From positions 1 through 64,000 of the forward strand of contig NZ_QAAD01000013.1 in assembly GCF_003046625.1 (NCBI RefSeq): DNA of 64,000 nt, read 5' to 3'. Below, piece by piece: positions 28,190-37,715 of this stretch. Position numbers and translations under genes: made by a program. Position 1 is the first letter of the stretch, and each line of letters starts with the position of its first letter. The notes under the pieces were generated by a model. It did not search any database and was not told where the DNA came from. It saw nothing but the letters and a program-made list of their open reading frames with translations. This stretch comes from Mangrovibacterium marinum (GTDB taxonomy: Bacteria; Bacteroidota; Bacteroidia; Bacteroidales; Prolixibacteraceae).

Positions 28190-28606
28190 CTAATTGGCAT
28201 CCGAGTAAAACTCGTTCAACGAGATAATCTCGCTCAAATTACAAACGGGACAGTTGTTGTCAGTTTCAACAAAGCGGTTAAACTTAGCGTTACAATTATT
28301 GCAGTAAAACCAGTTTTCGTCGAAATGAAAGTTTCCACCACGGATCACCAAATCTTTTCCTTCCACCATCGACTGAGCGACCTTATTGCGGGCCGACTCA
28401 TAAATACGCGTTAATGTAGGACGAGAAACTTCCATACAAACCGCAGCTTCTTCCTGAGTCATATTCTCATAGTCCAGCAACTTAATGGTTTCGTACTCTT
28501 CAAAAAACAGAACGACCTGCTCAGATCTGTTCTTGGGTCCGTAAACCGACAAGCCTTTAATGGCAGGCGGAGCTAATAATCGGCGATCTCTTTTTTTACG
28601 TGGCAT
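28190..28606 (-). CDS. DUF134 protein with zinc-ribbon C-terminus
   Basis: A 138-residue putative DNA-binding protein. The first two-thirds match DUF134, with a sigma-70 region 4-like helix-turn-helix (MTQEEAAVCMEVSRPTLTRIYESARNKVAQ). The C-terminus adds a zinc ribbon, CNNC ... CPVC (about residues 103-125). Its ATG overlaps the TAA of chorismate synthase (TAATG), so it is translationally coupled to aroC. Function unknown; DUF134 proteins are often found with redox or metal genes. Confidence 0.87.
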   Translation of the reverse strand: MPRKKRDRRLLAPPAIKGLSVYGPKNRSEQVVLFFEEYETIKLLDYENMTQEEAAVCMEVSRPTLTRIYESARNKVAQSMVEGKDLVIRGGNFHFDENWFYCNNCNAKFNRFVETDNNCPVCNLSEIISLNEFYSDAN

Positions 28607-29679
28607 TACAGTTGATTTATCTTGTTTAACAAATAATGATCGGCTAATACCAAAGCGGCCATCGCTTCAACAATGGGCACAGCTCGCGGAAGCACACACG
28701 GATCGTGTCGTCCTTTGGGGTTGATAACCGTTTGGTTGGAATCGCGATCAACCGTTTGCTGTTCCTTCAACAAGGTTGCAATCGGTTTAAAGGCGACATT
28801 AAAATAGATATCCTCACCATTGGATATTCCTCCCTGTATACCTCCGGAATTGTTCGTTTTTGTGCGTATTCCGTTTTCAGTTTTCACAAAGATATCATTA
28901 TGATCGGATCCTGAAAGTTTTGTTCCTTCAAAACCGGAGCCATATTCAAATCCTTTAACGGCATTAATGCCCAACATGGCATGGCCCAAATCGGCATGCA
29001 GTTTATTAAAGACCGGTTCGCCCAAGCCTGCCGGAACGCCTTGAACAACGCCCTGGATAACGCCTCCAACGGTATCGCGATCTCTTCCGGCTTCTTCAAT
29101 CCGGGCGATCATTTTATCGGCCACAGCTGGGTCGGGGCACCGTACAATATTGGAGTCAATCTGTGTTAAATCCAGATCCTTATAGCTTTTTTCGAGCTCA
29201 ACCTCCCCCACTTTTTTCACAAAAGCATCGATACGGATCCCCTGTTGCTTAAGCAGCAGTTTTGCAATAGCTCCGGCAACAACGCGTGCAATTGTTTCGC
29301 GAGCCGACGAGCGGCCTCCTCCGCGATGATCACGACTTCCATATTTCTGAATGTAAGTATAATCGGCGTGCGAGGGACGAAATACATCCTTCAGATTGTT
29401 GTAATCGTTCGAATGTTGATCTTTGTTCCACACGATAAAGCCAATCGGTGTTCCCTGGGTTTTGCCTTCAAAAATACCTGATAAAAATTCAACCTGGTCG
29501 GCTTCTTTGCGCTGAGTGGTAATTTTCGATTGACCGGGTTTGCGTCTGTTTAATTCACGCTGAATGAATTCCATATCAATTTCCAAACCGGCGGGACATC
29601 CGTCAATTACGCCGCCGATACCGCGGCCGTGGGACTCACCAAAAGAAGTTAACCTAAAAATTTGTCCGAAGCTATTCAT
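28606..29679 (-). CDS. aroC: Chorismate synthase
   Basis: Last step of the shikimate pathway: EPSP to chorismate with reduced FMN. 357 residues, usual length. Signature blocks are present: [20 protein letters not shown] at the N-terminus, the FMN-contact segment [17 protein letters not shown] (about residue 111-127) and [15 protein letters not shown] with [16 protein letters not shown] near the end. It follows slyD-like fkpB by about 70 bases, with a strong hairpin between, and overlaps the DUF134 gene by one base. Confidence 0.97.
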   Translation of the reverse strand: MNSFGQIFRLTSFGESHGRGIGGVIDGCPAGLEIDMEFIQRELNRRKPGQSKITTQRKEADQVEFLSGIFEGKTQGTPIGFIVWNKDQHSNDYNNLKDVFRPSHADYTYIQKYGSRDHRGGGRSSARETIARVVAGAIAKLLLKQQGIRIDAFVKKVGEVELEKSYKDLDLTQIDSNIVRCPDPAVADKMIARIEEAGRDRDTVGGVIQGVVQGVPAGLGEPVFNKLHADLGHAMLGINAVKGFEYGSGFEGTKLSGSDHNDIFVKTENGIRTKTNNSGGIQGGISNGEDIYFNVAFKPIATLLKEQQTVDRDSNQTVINPKGRHDPCVLPRAVPIVEAMAALVLADHYLLNKINQL

Positions 29680-29692
29680 TGTTTAGTTTTAG

Positions 29693-29720
29693 AACCTTGC
29701 CGCCCGAAAGCGGCAAGGTT
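29693..29720. other. Strong hairpin between FKBP and aroC genes
   Basis: AACCTTGCCGC pairs perfectly with GCGGCAAGGTT around CCGAAA. No T run follows on the minus strand, so it may be an mRNA-stability or processing hairpin rather than a terminator. Confidence 0.6.
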
Positions 29721-29752
29721 TATCGAGAATAAATTAGTTGTTCTGCGTTCAA

Positions 29753-30352
29753 TTAGCAGCCGCAACCACAGCCACCGTTTGAGCTTTCTGTAGAGCATGA
29801 CTCGTCGTCGCATCCGCAACCGCTTCCACAGCTTGACTCGTCGCCGCAACCACAGCCGCTTCCGCAACCGCCTTGTACTGTTGCTGCAATTTCTTCATCG
29901 GTTGCCTGGCGTACTTCCAGAATATCGCCGCTGAAGAATAAATCTTCGCCAGCCAAGGGGTGGTTGAAGTCCATTTTCACCGTTTCGTCCGTAATTTCCA
30001 GCACTAAACCATTCATGCGCTGACCATTAGAGCTCATCATTGGCACCGTGTTTCCAACTTTAATGATTTCATCGTCGAATTTACCGTCCATGATGAAGAT
30101 CGTTTTGGGAAGATCTACAATGGCATTTTCGTCAATTTCGCCGTAAGCTTCAGCGCTTTTCAAACTTATATTGAATGCTTTACCTTGTTCCATTCCTTCC
30201 AGCAGAGCTTCAAATTTAGGCAACATCAGCCCCGCTCCGAAAACAAAAGTCAATGGTTTCTCGGCAGTAGCCTGTTCAATCATTTCTCCTTCTGCGCTTC
30301 CGATTCTCAGATCATAAGTCAGAGAAACCATTTTGTTTTTTGAAATAACCAT
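29753..30352 (-). CDS. SlyD-like FKBP prolyl isomerase with Cys-rich tail
   Basis: A 199-residue cytosolic peptidyl-prolyl isomerase/chaperone. The FKBP part (residues 1-70 and 130-150) carries KMVSLTYDLRIGSAEGEMI, FVFGAGLMLPKFEALLEGM and FNHPLAGEDLFF; the insert-in-flap domain lies between, as in SlyD. The last 40 residues are Cys/Gly-rich (VQGGCGSGCGCGDESSC and a similar second unit), with ten cysteines, forming a metal-binding tail like that of SlyD, which binds Ni/Zn/Cu. Could deliver metal to an enzyme; target unknown. Followed by a hairpin and aroC. Confidence 0.88.
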   Translation of the reverse strand: MVISKNKMVSLTYDLRIGSAEGEMIEQATAEKPLTFVFGAGLMLPKFEALLEGMEQGKAFNISLKSAEAYGEIDENAIVDLPKTIFIMDGKFDDEIIKVGNTVPMMSSNGQRMNGLVLEITDETVKMDFNHPLAGEDLFFSGDILEVRQATDEEIAATVQGGCGSGCGCGDESSCGSGCGCDDESCSTESSNGGCGCGC

Positions 30353-30568
30353 ATCAAATTATTTAGATTGATTTTTAATAATTAAACTGCAAAGAAATAA
30401 AATTCACACAGATAATAAAATACGACCTGTGTTCAATTTTTTGTATTTAAAGATAACATCACAAAACGACATTGGTTTAGGATGCGAAAGCTTCATTTTA
30501 ATTTGCTCGCCAATAAACCGGGAGGAAAGCACTTTAAATAATTTGGACGCTAAAAACACGAAGCCGGT

Positions 30569-33277
30569 TTAGTTATCATACCAGCTTCTGTTCTTATTGA
30601 TTTTCAAATCTTTCAACATCGACGACGAAGCATTGAGCGAGAAGCTGTAGCTACGACGCTGACCAAAGGGCACAAAGTTGAAGCTCATACTGAAACAGTG
30701 CAGCGACCGGGACACATTGAAGGTGGTAAATGAGAACTCTCCGGCCTGAATATCGAAGTTGGTAGTCATCGACATATTCCACTTTTCAGTCAGGCTCAGA
30801 CGACCGTTAAAGTTCACACTTTGGTTGATCGTTGACTCCCGGAACGGATTGGGTTTAGAGTAGCTCATCGAATAGTTCATGCTAAACTCCCAGGGAATAC
30901 TGAAATCGTAGTACTGCGGGCCAAACTGCGTCATAACCGGCATCTCATCTTGCTCATCGTCAAAGAAATCATCGTCCCCGGCTGGCTTTTGTCCGCCTTG
31001 CGCACCCTTGCTCCCGCTATTGCTGTCCTTTTTATTTTTAGATTTAAAATTCAGGCCAAACGATAGGTTTGCATTGGTCAGCCTCCCCAGTTTCCCTAAG
31101 CCGGAACGTTGATTCCACGCGAACTGGTTGATCCGACTTGTTCCAGCAGCATTGGTCATATAGGGGTCTACCGTGCCACCGAAGTTGATACTTACGCCCT
31201 TAATGGTCGTTCGCCCGCGGATACTGATTGTACTCAGATTCAGCGAGTCGGCAATCAGGTTGTAAGATCCGCTGAAGCTTAAATTATCCAGGATCTTTAA
31301 TTTCTGATATTTATCTTTTTCATCCGAGTCATCAACGCTGGCTGTGTCGCTCTTAGCCGCAACTTTGGCTTCAATATTATTGGCTAAGCTGAAGTTTATA
31401 GATCCGCTTTTCCCGCGTCCGGCATTGCCGTAGACACTGTTCGAAAAACGGTCAAAATATTTCATTTCTCCCTTTTCGTTATAATAAGTATCCCAAAAAC
31501 CGTACTTGGCGGCCGAAAAATCCGGACGATAGCTAAACGATACCGATGGCGTAACTTTGTGACGAATAGCCTTTAACCGCGAATTCGGATTCTTCATAAT
31601 GTACATCCCATAGATGGTCGTGGATGCACTCAGGGCATACGAATAATCGTAGTTTCGTTTTAAGCCATACACGGTATCAACCAACAGTTCTTCCTGCATG
31701 GTGGAATGGTTAAACACATAGTGTGATTTCAGTTTGCTGGTAGCCCAGCGCTCTTTATAACTAAACGAAGGGCTGAAATTGATAAACTTCAGCAGGCTAA
31801 AACTCGGCAAAGTAATCGGAATAGAGTGTTGCCAACCATTTTGCCAGTCTTTCACCAAATCCTGCTGTAAAATTTCATCTTCCTTAGCCTTCACATAGTT
31901 TTTAATGTTACCGGTATAGCCAACGCTGATTTTCTCCCAAAACTTGAGTTTACCGCTTCTGTTTTTAGCGCGAAACGGATATTGCTTGGTCATGTTAAAC
32001 GTCATGATCGGCAGGCTGAGCGCCATGGTTGAATCGGACGAATTTTGCGTATGGGTAATGTTTGCCGACATACTAAACGGGCTGTTTTCCCATTTTTTGC
32101 TATATGAAATACTCGACGACTTGGTTGAACTCAGGTACGAATACACATCGGTCGAGTTCTCCTTGTCGTAACTGCTGGTCGATAGGTTTACACTTGCCGA
32201 AAAACTCTGGTTCGGGTTGGCTTTACTGTCCTGTGAATGCGACCATTTTACGCTGAAACCTTTTGTTTTCGAATAGTCGGGCAGCCCTTCCTCGCTGTAT
32301 TTATTAATATTATAGGCGGCACTAAAGTTTCCGGAGAATTTGTAGCGCTTTTTATAGTTACTGCTGATATAAGTTGCCCACGAACCTTTGCTGTAAATGT
32401 CTCCCTTCATGGTCAGGTCGAAGTACTGGCTGGCAGCCCAATAATATCCCCCGTCGCGCAAAAAGAACCCACGGTTGTTTTCCTCACCATAAGTAGGAAT
32501 AATAATACCCGACGAATAACTTGGCGAATTGGGAAAAAATCCAAACGGCAAAATCGGAAAGTAAATCGGAAAATCTTCCAGCACCATATAAGCCGGGCCG
32601 GTAATAATTTTCTTATTCGAAATCACCTTTGCCTTGGTCATTTTCAGGTAAAAGTGCGGATGATCGGCATCACAAGTGGTATACTTCCCATTCTTCAGAA
32701 TGAAGGCATCCTTATCCACCTTTTTGGTTCGTTCGCTGTGTACATAGCCTTCGCCCTGCTCGGTCTTCACATCTTCAATAATCCCTTTTTGCGACTTGAA
32801 GTTATAGCGCAGGTTTTTACATTCAAACTCATCGGTACCATCCTTAAAGATGGGCGCTCCCTGCACGACTCCGGCAGTATCGGCCAAGCCCTCGGCATAC
32901 ACCTCTTTGGTATTCAGATCCAATATGATGTAATCGGCCGTAAGCTCAATATTTTCATAGGTTACTTTTCCTTCCTTATACAAATACACCTTTTGACCAT
33001 CGAGCGACACAATGATTGAGTCGGTTGCATTATAATTGATTGTTGCTTCGAGCACCGGTTTCTCATCGTTGGCTTCAACCGCCAGGGAGTCGGCAGCTAA
33101 GGTGTCGACCGGCAAAGCGGCAACATTGGTCAGGGGTTGCATCAAGCTTGTGTCGGGCGCTATACTAACCAGAGAATCGTGAAAGTCAAGTTCTTCGAAA
33201 ATCAGTTGAGGCTTTTCCTGTGCTTGCAAACCTATGCTGGTGATAATAAAAAGATATATAAGCAGTTTCTGTTTCAA
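30569..33277 (-). CDS. lptD: LPS-assembly outer-membrane protein LptD
   Basis: Places lipopolysaccharide in the outer leaflet of the outer membrane. 902 residues. Signal peptide MKQKLLIYLFIITSIGLQA; an acidic linker; an OstA-like N-terminal periplasmic domain (about 95-200, DSIIVSLDGQKVYLYKEGKV, LTADYIILDLNTKEVYAEG); then a large beta-barrel, with the lumen-plug strand set EDFPIYFPILPFGFFPNS typical of Bacteroidota LptD. A low-complexity insert (GSKGAQGGQKP) near residue 750 should be a loop. Divergent from the amidase and MCE genes, an arrangement fitting envelope assembly. Confidence 0.92.
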   Translation of the reverse strand: MKQKLLIYLFIITSIGLQAQEKPQLIFEELDFHDSLVSIAPDTSLMQPLTNVAALPVDTLAADSLAVEANDEKPVLEATINYNATDSIIVSLDGQKVYLYKEGKVTYENIELTADYIILDLNTKEVYAEGLADTAGVVQGAPIFKDGTDEFECKNLRYNFKSQKGIIEDVKTEQGEGYVHSERTKKVDKDAFILKNGKYTTCDADHPHFYLKMTKAKVISNKKIITGPAYMVLEDFPIYFPILPFGFFPNSPSYSSGIIIPTYGEENNRGFFLRDGGYYWAASQYFDLTMKGDIYSKGSWATYISSNYKKRYKFSGNFSAAYNINKYSEEGLPDYSKTKGFSVKWSHSQDSKANPNQSFSASVNLSTSSYDKENSTDVYSYLSSTKSSSISYSKKWENSPFSMSANITHTQNSSDSTMALSLPIMTFNMTKQYPFRAKNRSGKLKFWEKISVGYTGNIKNYVKAKEDEILQQDLVKDWQNGWQHSIPITLPSFSLLKFINFSPSFSYKERWATSKLKSHYVFNHSTMQEELLVDTVYGLKRNYDYSYALSASTTIYGMYIMKNPNSRLKAIRHKVTPSVSFSYRPDFSAAKYGFWDTYYNEKGEMKYFDRFSNSVYGNAGRGKSGSINFSLANNIEAKVAAKSDTASVDDSDEKDKYQKLKILDNLSFSGSYNLIADSLNLSTISIRGRTTIKGVSINFGGTVDPYMTNAAGTSRINQFAWNQRSGLGKLGRLTNANLSFGLNFKSKNKKDSNSGSKGAQGGQKPAGDDDFFDDEQDEMPVMTQFGPQYYDFSIPWEFSMNYSMSYSKPNPFRESTINQSVNFNGRLSLTEKWNMSMTTNFDIQAGEFSFTTFNVSRSLHCFSMSFNFVPFGQRRSYSFSLNASSSMLKDLKINKNRSWYDN

Positions 33278-33316
33278 AATACCCTATTTAGTTGCCTTGT
33301 TTGGCTGATCGGATTG

Positions 33317-33324
33317 CAAAAATA
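33317..33324 (-). promoter_or_regulatory. -7 element for lptD
   Basis: TATTTTTG (minus strand) matches TAnnTTTG and lies 40 bases before the lptD start, giving a short leader. Confidence 0.5.
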
Positions 33325-33409
33325 AAAATTCATCGCCTAGATTAAGGTTAACGATTAAAAAATAATATGAATATTTCTATTTTTACCTAAGCTAATCAAT
33401 AATTGACAG

Positions 33410-34591
33410 ATGAGAAACGCTGCTTACTTTTTAGCATTTATAGTTGTCATCCTCGTGGCCGCACCAGTAAAGATACAGGCTAAAAGTATTTCAAAAAAGA
33501 AATTTACCATTGTAATCGACCCCGGACATGGCGGCCACGATCCGGGGGCCATGTACCAAAGGATCAAAGAAAAGAACATTGTCCTGAACCTGGCCATCAA
33601 ACTGGGACGTTACATCGATCAGGAAATGCCGGATGCGGCAGTCATCTACACCCGCAACAGCGATGTGTTTATTCCGCTCCACAAACGGGCCGAAAAGGCC
33701 ATCAGTTCCAAAGCCGATCTGTTTTTGTCCATCCACGCCAATTCGTGTGCCAGCCCGTCGGTTAGCGGCACCGAAACCTTTGTGCTGGGGATGCACCGAA
33801 CAAAAGAAAACCTGGAGGTGGCCAAAAAGGAAAATGCGGTGATCTTAATTGAAGATGACTATTCAACCCGCTACCAGGGCTTCGACCCGAACTCATCCGA
33901 GTCGTATATCATCTTCGACCTGGTACAGGAAGAATACTTTGCCCAAAGCCTGAGTGCTGCAGCACTTGTCCAGAATCAGTTCAAAAACCAAGCCCGCCGA
34001 ACCGATCGCGGGGTTAAACAAGCAGGATTCCTGGTATTGCGCGAAACCAGCACGCCGAGCATCTTAATTGAGGTGGGCTACTTAAGCAATAAGCAAGAAG
34101 CAGCCTACCTGAACTCTGAAAAAGGTCAGAGTGAATTAGCCAAAGCCATTTGCCAGGCTGTAAAAACATACAAAACCAACTACGAGCAAAAAAGCGACAT
34201 TGCGCTTGTCCCTCTGGTTGAAAACGAGACTGCTATCGGTAAAGCCATGAATCCGGACCAGCCCACCAGCAAGCCGGAAAAGCATCAGAGCAACAAACAG
34301 ACTTCGACCTCGGCCAAAGCTCCGCCACAAGCCCTTTACTACGCGGTGCAGATTGCCGTCACCCACCAAAAGCTGGCACTTCGCCCCGACAACTTCAAGG
34401 GATTAGAAAATATTCACATTCAGCATGCAAACGGGCTATATAAATACTATTACTGCAAGGAAACCGATTGGGCCCAAATCGAGGTCCGGAAAAATGAAGC
34501 CCGAAAGGCCTACAAGGATGCCTTCATCACAGCCTTTTTCGATGGCAAACAAATTTCGCTGGACCAGGCCCGAAAGCTGACAGAACGCTAG
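33410..34591 (+). CDS. N-acetylmuramoyl-L-alanine amidase with C-terminal SPOR-like module
   Basis: Periplasmic peptidoglycan amidase of 393 residues. A signal peptide (MRNAAYFLAFIVVILVAAPVKIQA) precedes an Amidase_3 domain (about 32-250). Zinc ligands are in IDPGHGGHDPGA and at SIHAN; the catalytic Glu is in SILIEVGYLSN. A charged linker (QPTSKPEKHQSNKQTST) leads to a C-terminal module (about 305-390) with the alternating strand/helix pattern of SPOR domains and motifs GLYKYYY and YKDAFITAFFDG. It cuts stem peptides from glycan strands at division. The same C-terminal module occurs in the next gene. Confidence 0.92.
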   Translation: MRNAAYFLAFIVVILVAAPVKIQAKSISKKKFTIVIDPGHGGHDPGAMYQRIKEKNIVLNLAIKLGRYIDQEMPDAAVIYTRNSDVFIPLHKRAEKAISSKADLFLSIHANSCASPSVSGTETFVLGMHRTKENLEVAKKENAVILIEDDYSTRYQGFDPNSSESYIIFDLVQEEYFAQSLSAAALVQNQFKNQARRTDRGVKQAGFLVLRETSTPSILIEVGYLSNKQEAAYLNSEKGQSELAKAICQAVKTYKTNYEQKSDIALVPLVENETAIGKAMNPDQPTSKPEKHQSNKQTSTSAKAPPQALYYAVQIAVTHQKLALRPDNFKGLENIHIQHANGLYKYYYCKETDWAQIEVRKNEARKAYKDAFITAFFDGKQISLDQARKLTER

Positions 34592-34698
34592 TTTCGGAGC
34601 CGTTTCTTGTTTTCTAAAGCAAGGCTTACTAATATTGCATAATATACACCGGCTAATTTCGACAGCCCAAACCAAGCCAAAACGCAAAAATCATCAAC

Positions 34699-35961
34699 AT
34701 GAAAATTTCAAAATACACCAAACTAGGCGCTTTAATCATTTTCAGTATTGCCGTATTTTTATGGGGAATAAACTACCTGAAAGGAGTCGACTACCTGAAT
34801 ACCAATACGACTTATTACGCCACGTACGATCATGTTGACGGATTATTAAAATCCAGCGCAGTAACCCTGAGTGGTTTCCAGGTTGGCCAGGTAAAGGACA
34901 TTCATTTTTCCGATCAGAATGACGGATCACTGATTGTCGCGTTTTCAATTGAAGGCGATCTGAAAATCCCCAAGGGAACCGAAGCTCGCATTATTTCGAG
35001 CGACTTGATGGGCACCCGGTCAATCAAGCTGCTTTTTAGCGGGAACAACCAATTTTATTCCGAATCGGACACCATCCCCTCGAGCATAGAAGGAGATTTA
35101 AAAGAACAAGTCAGTATGCAAGTGCTGCCACTAAAAAACAAAGCCGAGCAACTTCTGGCTTCGCTCGACTCGGCCATCACGGTAATCACCTATGTGTTTA
35201 ACCCGGAGGCGCGCCAAAACCTGTCCGAAAGTTTCGCTCATATCAACCAAACCATCATTAACCTGGAAAGCGCATCGGCACAACTGGACTTTTTGCTGCA
35301 TTCGGGAACAACCGACATACAGGCAACCATGACCAACTTTAATAAGCTAAGCACAAGCCTGGCCGCCAGCTCGGATGATTTTTCGGCCATTGCCGGGAAT
35401 TTGGCCAATATTACCGACAGCATTTCCTCGGTTAACCTGAAAGAGATGTTTACCAATATGGCTGAAAGCTCAACGGGAATCAATGAAATAATCGCCAAGG
35501 TCAATTCGGGTGAAGGATCTGCGGGATTACTGATGAACGATCCGGAATTATATCAGAATTTGACCCAACTAAGCCTAAGCCTGGATTATTTGCTAAAAGA
35601 TATACGCAACAATCCCAAGCGCTATGTGCACTTTTCGGCGCTCGACTTTGGCCGGAATGTCTATATCAACTCCGATGAATCGGACGCTGCCGGAAATTCG
35701 CCATACACCTTTAAAGTACATCTAATATCGAGCCCCGACCGATTAAATGTGAACAGTCCGCTCTTTGCCGGCTTTTCGCAAGTTGAAGAAAGCGAGATCT
35801 CGGGAGTTTATAATTATTCAATCGGAAATACCTCGGATATTACCAAAACTTATCAACTATTGGAAAAAGCGCAGGCTAACTTTCCCGATGCAAGCATCAT
35901 TGCCTTGAAAAACGGGCATCGTGTCAAATTGGACAAAGCACTACGCAAGGCGTCGAAATAA
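34699..35961 (+). CDS. MlaD/MCE-family protein with C-terminal SPOR-like module
   Basis: A 420-residue inner-membrane lipid-transport component. One N-terminal membrane helix (about 9-29) is followed by an MCE domain (about 38-116; TLSGFQVGQVKDIHFS, GTEARIISSDLMGTRSIKL). A long helical region follows (ESASAQLDFLLHSGTTD to NSGEGSAGLLMNDPELYQN). The usual end (IRNNPKRYVHFS) is here followed by about 95 more residues that match the amidase C-terminal module: GVYNYSIG, ANFPDASIIALKNGHRV, LDKALRK. It likely binds peptidoglycan or a division partner. Other Mla genes are not adjacent. Confidence 0.87.
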   Translation: MKISKYTKLGALIIFSIAVFLWGINYLKGVDYLNTNTTYYATYDHVDGLLKSSAVTLSGFQVGQVKDIHFSDQNDGSLIVAFSIEGDLKIPKGTEARIISSDLMGTRSIKLLFSGNNQFYSESDTIPSSIEGDLKEQVSMQVLPLKNKAEQLLASLDSAITVITYVFNPEARQNLSESFAHINQTIINLESASAQLDFLLHSGTTDIQATMTNFNKLSTSLAASSDDFSAIAGNLANITDSISSVNLKEMFTNMAESSTGINEIIAKVNSGEGSAGLLMNDPELYQNLTQLSLSLDYLLKDIRNNPKRYVHFSALDFGRNVYINSDESDAAGNSPYTFKVHLISSPDRLNVNSPLFAGFSQVEESEISGVYNYSIGNTSDITKTYQLLEKAQANFPDASIIALKNGHRVKLDKALRKASK

Positions 35962-36240
35962 CTCATAGTCATAACATATATTTAACCGAACCTTTCTAAA
36001 CTCCTTAATCCACGGGAGTTAGAGAATACCGCAATGATAACATACTGACTATCAGGTTGTTGCATAGCATGATTTTTTTTACACTTTTTAAGTAGTTGAG
36101 TTTTATACCCTTTATGGTTATTCATAAAAAGTCAATAGGAAATTCATTTTTTTTATACTTTTTTTTTGAACACTTTTGTTGACGGGAAAAAAATAAAGGG
36201 AAAATTTTTGTCGAACTCAATATAAATCCTGCTATTCAAA
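35962..36240. promoter_or_regulatory. AT-rich upstream region of dnaA
   Basis: Nearly 280 bases, strongly AT-rich from about 36065. I see no cluster of DnaA boxes (TTATCCACA); TTATTCATA near 36118 has two mismatches. The region should hold the dnaA promoter and is not convincing as an origin. Confidence 0.4.
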
Positions 36241-37668
36241 ATGACTAGTACTCATCTTGGTATATGGGATCGTTGTCTAAGTGTGATTCGTGATAACGTC
36301 CCATCGATTAGTTTTAAAACCTGGTTTGAACCGATTGTTCCGTTAAAGATCGACAATCAGGTATTGACCATTCAGGTACCCAGTCCGTTTTTCTACGAGT
36401 ACCTGGAAGAACAATACATTGACCTGTTGCGCAAAACATTGCGCAAGGAAGTTGGTCAGGATGCTAAACTGGAATATGTAGTGGTTATGGGCAACCAAAC
36501 AAATGCTCAGCCTTACACCGTTAAGTATCCAACAACCAACAACTCGAAAATACAGAACAAACCGCTGAATGTACCTTTAAAGACGGAGGGGAAACCGTCG
36601 ATAAAGAATCCATTCATCATTCCGGGCATTCAGAAGCTACATGTTGACCCTCAGCTCAAATCGGATAACACATTCGAAAACTTTGTTGAGGGTGAATGTA
36701 ACAGTTTAGCACGGGCTGCAGGATATGCTGTAGCTCAGAATCCGGGAGGAACAGCTTTTAATCCGCTGATGATTTTCGGAGCCTCGGGGCTAGGGAAAAC
36801 CCACTTGGCTCACGCCATCGGTATCGAAGTAAAAGAGCGCTTTCCGGACAAAGTGGTACTTTACGTGAATGCGAACAAGTTTCAAACGCAATTCACCGAA
36901 GCTACCCGGAATAATAACCGCAACGACTTTCTGCATTTTTATCAGATGATCGATGTGTTGATCTTGGACGACGTTCAGGAGTTTGCCGGGAAAGAAAAGA
37001 CTCAGGAAACCTTCTTCCACATCTTCAACCACCTGCACCAAAGCGGTAAGCAGCTGATTCTGACATCAGATAAGCCGCCCATCGAGTTGAAGGGAATGGA
37101 ACAGCGTCTGTTATCTCGTTTTAAATGGGGATTAACAGCCGAGCTTCAGGTACCCGACTTCGAAACCCGTATCGAAATCCTAAAACGTAAAACCTACAAA
37201 GACGGGATTGAAATTTCGGACGAAGTGTTGGAGTACATTGCCTCGCACATCAGTAATAATGTGCGCGAGCTCGAGGGAGCTTTGGTTTCCCTGCTAGCTC
37301 AGTCGACACTGAACAAGAAAGAAATCACCATCGAGTTGGCCAGCGACATGGTCAACAAACTGGTAAAAAGCTCGAAACGCGAACTGTCGATCGACTACAT
37401 TTCAAAAGTTGTATGCGATTATTTCAACCTTACGGTCGACAACCTTCAGGCCAAGACCCGCAAACGCGAGATTGTTCAGGCCCGCCAGTTAGCTATGTAT
37501 TTCTCGAAAAGCATGACCAAATCCTCGTTGGCATCCATTGGATCGCAGATTGGAAATAAGGACCATGCCACAGTGCTCCATGCCTGCAAAACGGTCAACA
37601 ACCTGATGGAAACCGACAAGAATTTCCGGAACTTTGTCGACGAGATTGAAAAGAAACTGAAAATGTAA
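36241..37668 (+). CDS. dnaA: Chromosomal replication initiator DnaA
   Basis: Initiates replication by binding DnaA boxes and unwinding the origin. 475 residues, normal length. Domain I at 1-80 (WDRCLSVIRDNVPSISFKTWFEPI); linker domain II; AAA+ domain III with Walker A GASGLGKTH (about residue 181) and Walker B DVLILDDVQ; domain IV with the box-binding helix (RQLAMYFSKSMTKSSLASIG and NKDHATVLHACKTV). Stands alone between an AT-rich promoter region and a terminator. No dnaN or gyrB adjoins it. Confidence 0.98.
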   Translation: MTSTHLGIWDRCLSVIRDNVPSISFKTWFEPIVPLKIDNQVLTIQVPSPFFYEYLEEQYIDLLRKTLRKEVGQDAKLEYVVVMGNQTNAQPYTVKYPTTNNSKIQNKPLNVPLKTEGKPSIKNPFIIPGIQKLHVDPQLKSDNTFENFVEGECNSLARAAGYAVAQNPGGTAFNPLMIFGASGLGKTHLAHAIGIEVKERFPDKVVLYVNANKFQTQFTEATRNNNRNDFLHFYQMIDVLILDDVQEFAGKEKTQETFFHIFNHLHQSGKQLILTSDKPPIELKGMEQRLLSRFKWGLTAELQVPDFETRIEILKRKTYKDGIEISDEVLEYIASHISNNVRELEGALVSLLAQSTLNKKEITIELASDMVNKLVKSSKRELSIDYISKVVCDYFNLTVDNLQAKTRKREIVQARQLAMYFSKSMTKSSLASIGSQIGNKDHATVLHACKTVNNLMETDKNFRNFVDEIEKKLKM

Positions 37669-37675
37669 AACAGAT

Positions 37676-37703
37676 TAAGGCAGATCATTTGATCTGCCTT
37701 TTT
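37676..37703 (+). terminator. Terminator after dnaA
   Basis: AAGGCAGATC pairs with GATCTGCCTT around ATTT and is followed by TTTT. The T run merges with the -7 element of the next gene. Confidence 0.9.
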
Positions 37704-37711
37704 TATCTTCG
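37704..37711 (+). promoter_or_regulatory. -7 element directly before the IMPACT-family gene
   Basis: TATCTTCG differs from TAnnTTTG at one base and ends only four bases before the ATG at 37716. Initiation about seven bases downstream would give a leaderless transcript. Confidence 0.5.
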
Positions 37712-37715
37712 CAAA

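Noticed and set aside
35962-36240. Replication origin next to dnaA
   Set aside because: AT-rich, but I found no cluster of DnaA boxes; one near-match with two mismatches is not enough, and dnaN/gyrB are absent.
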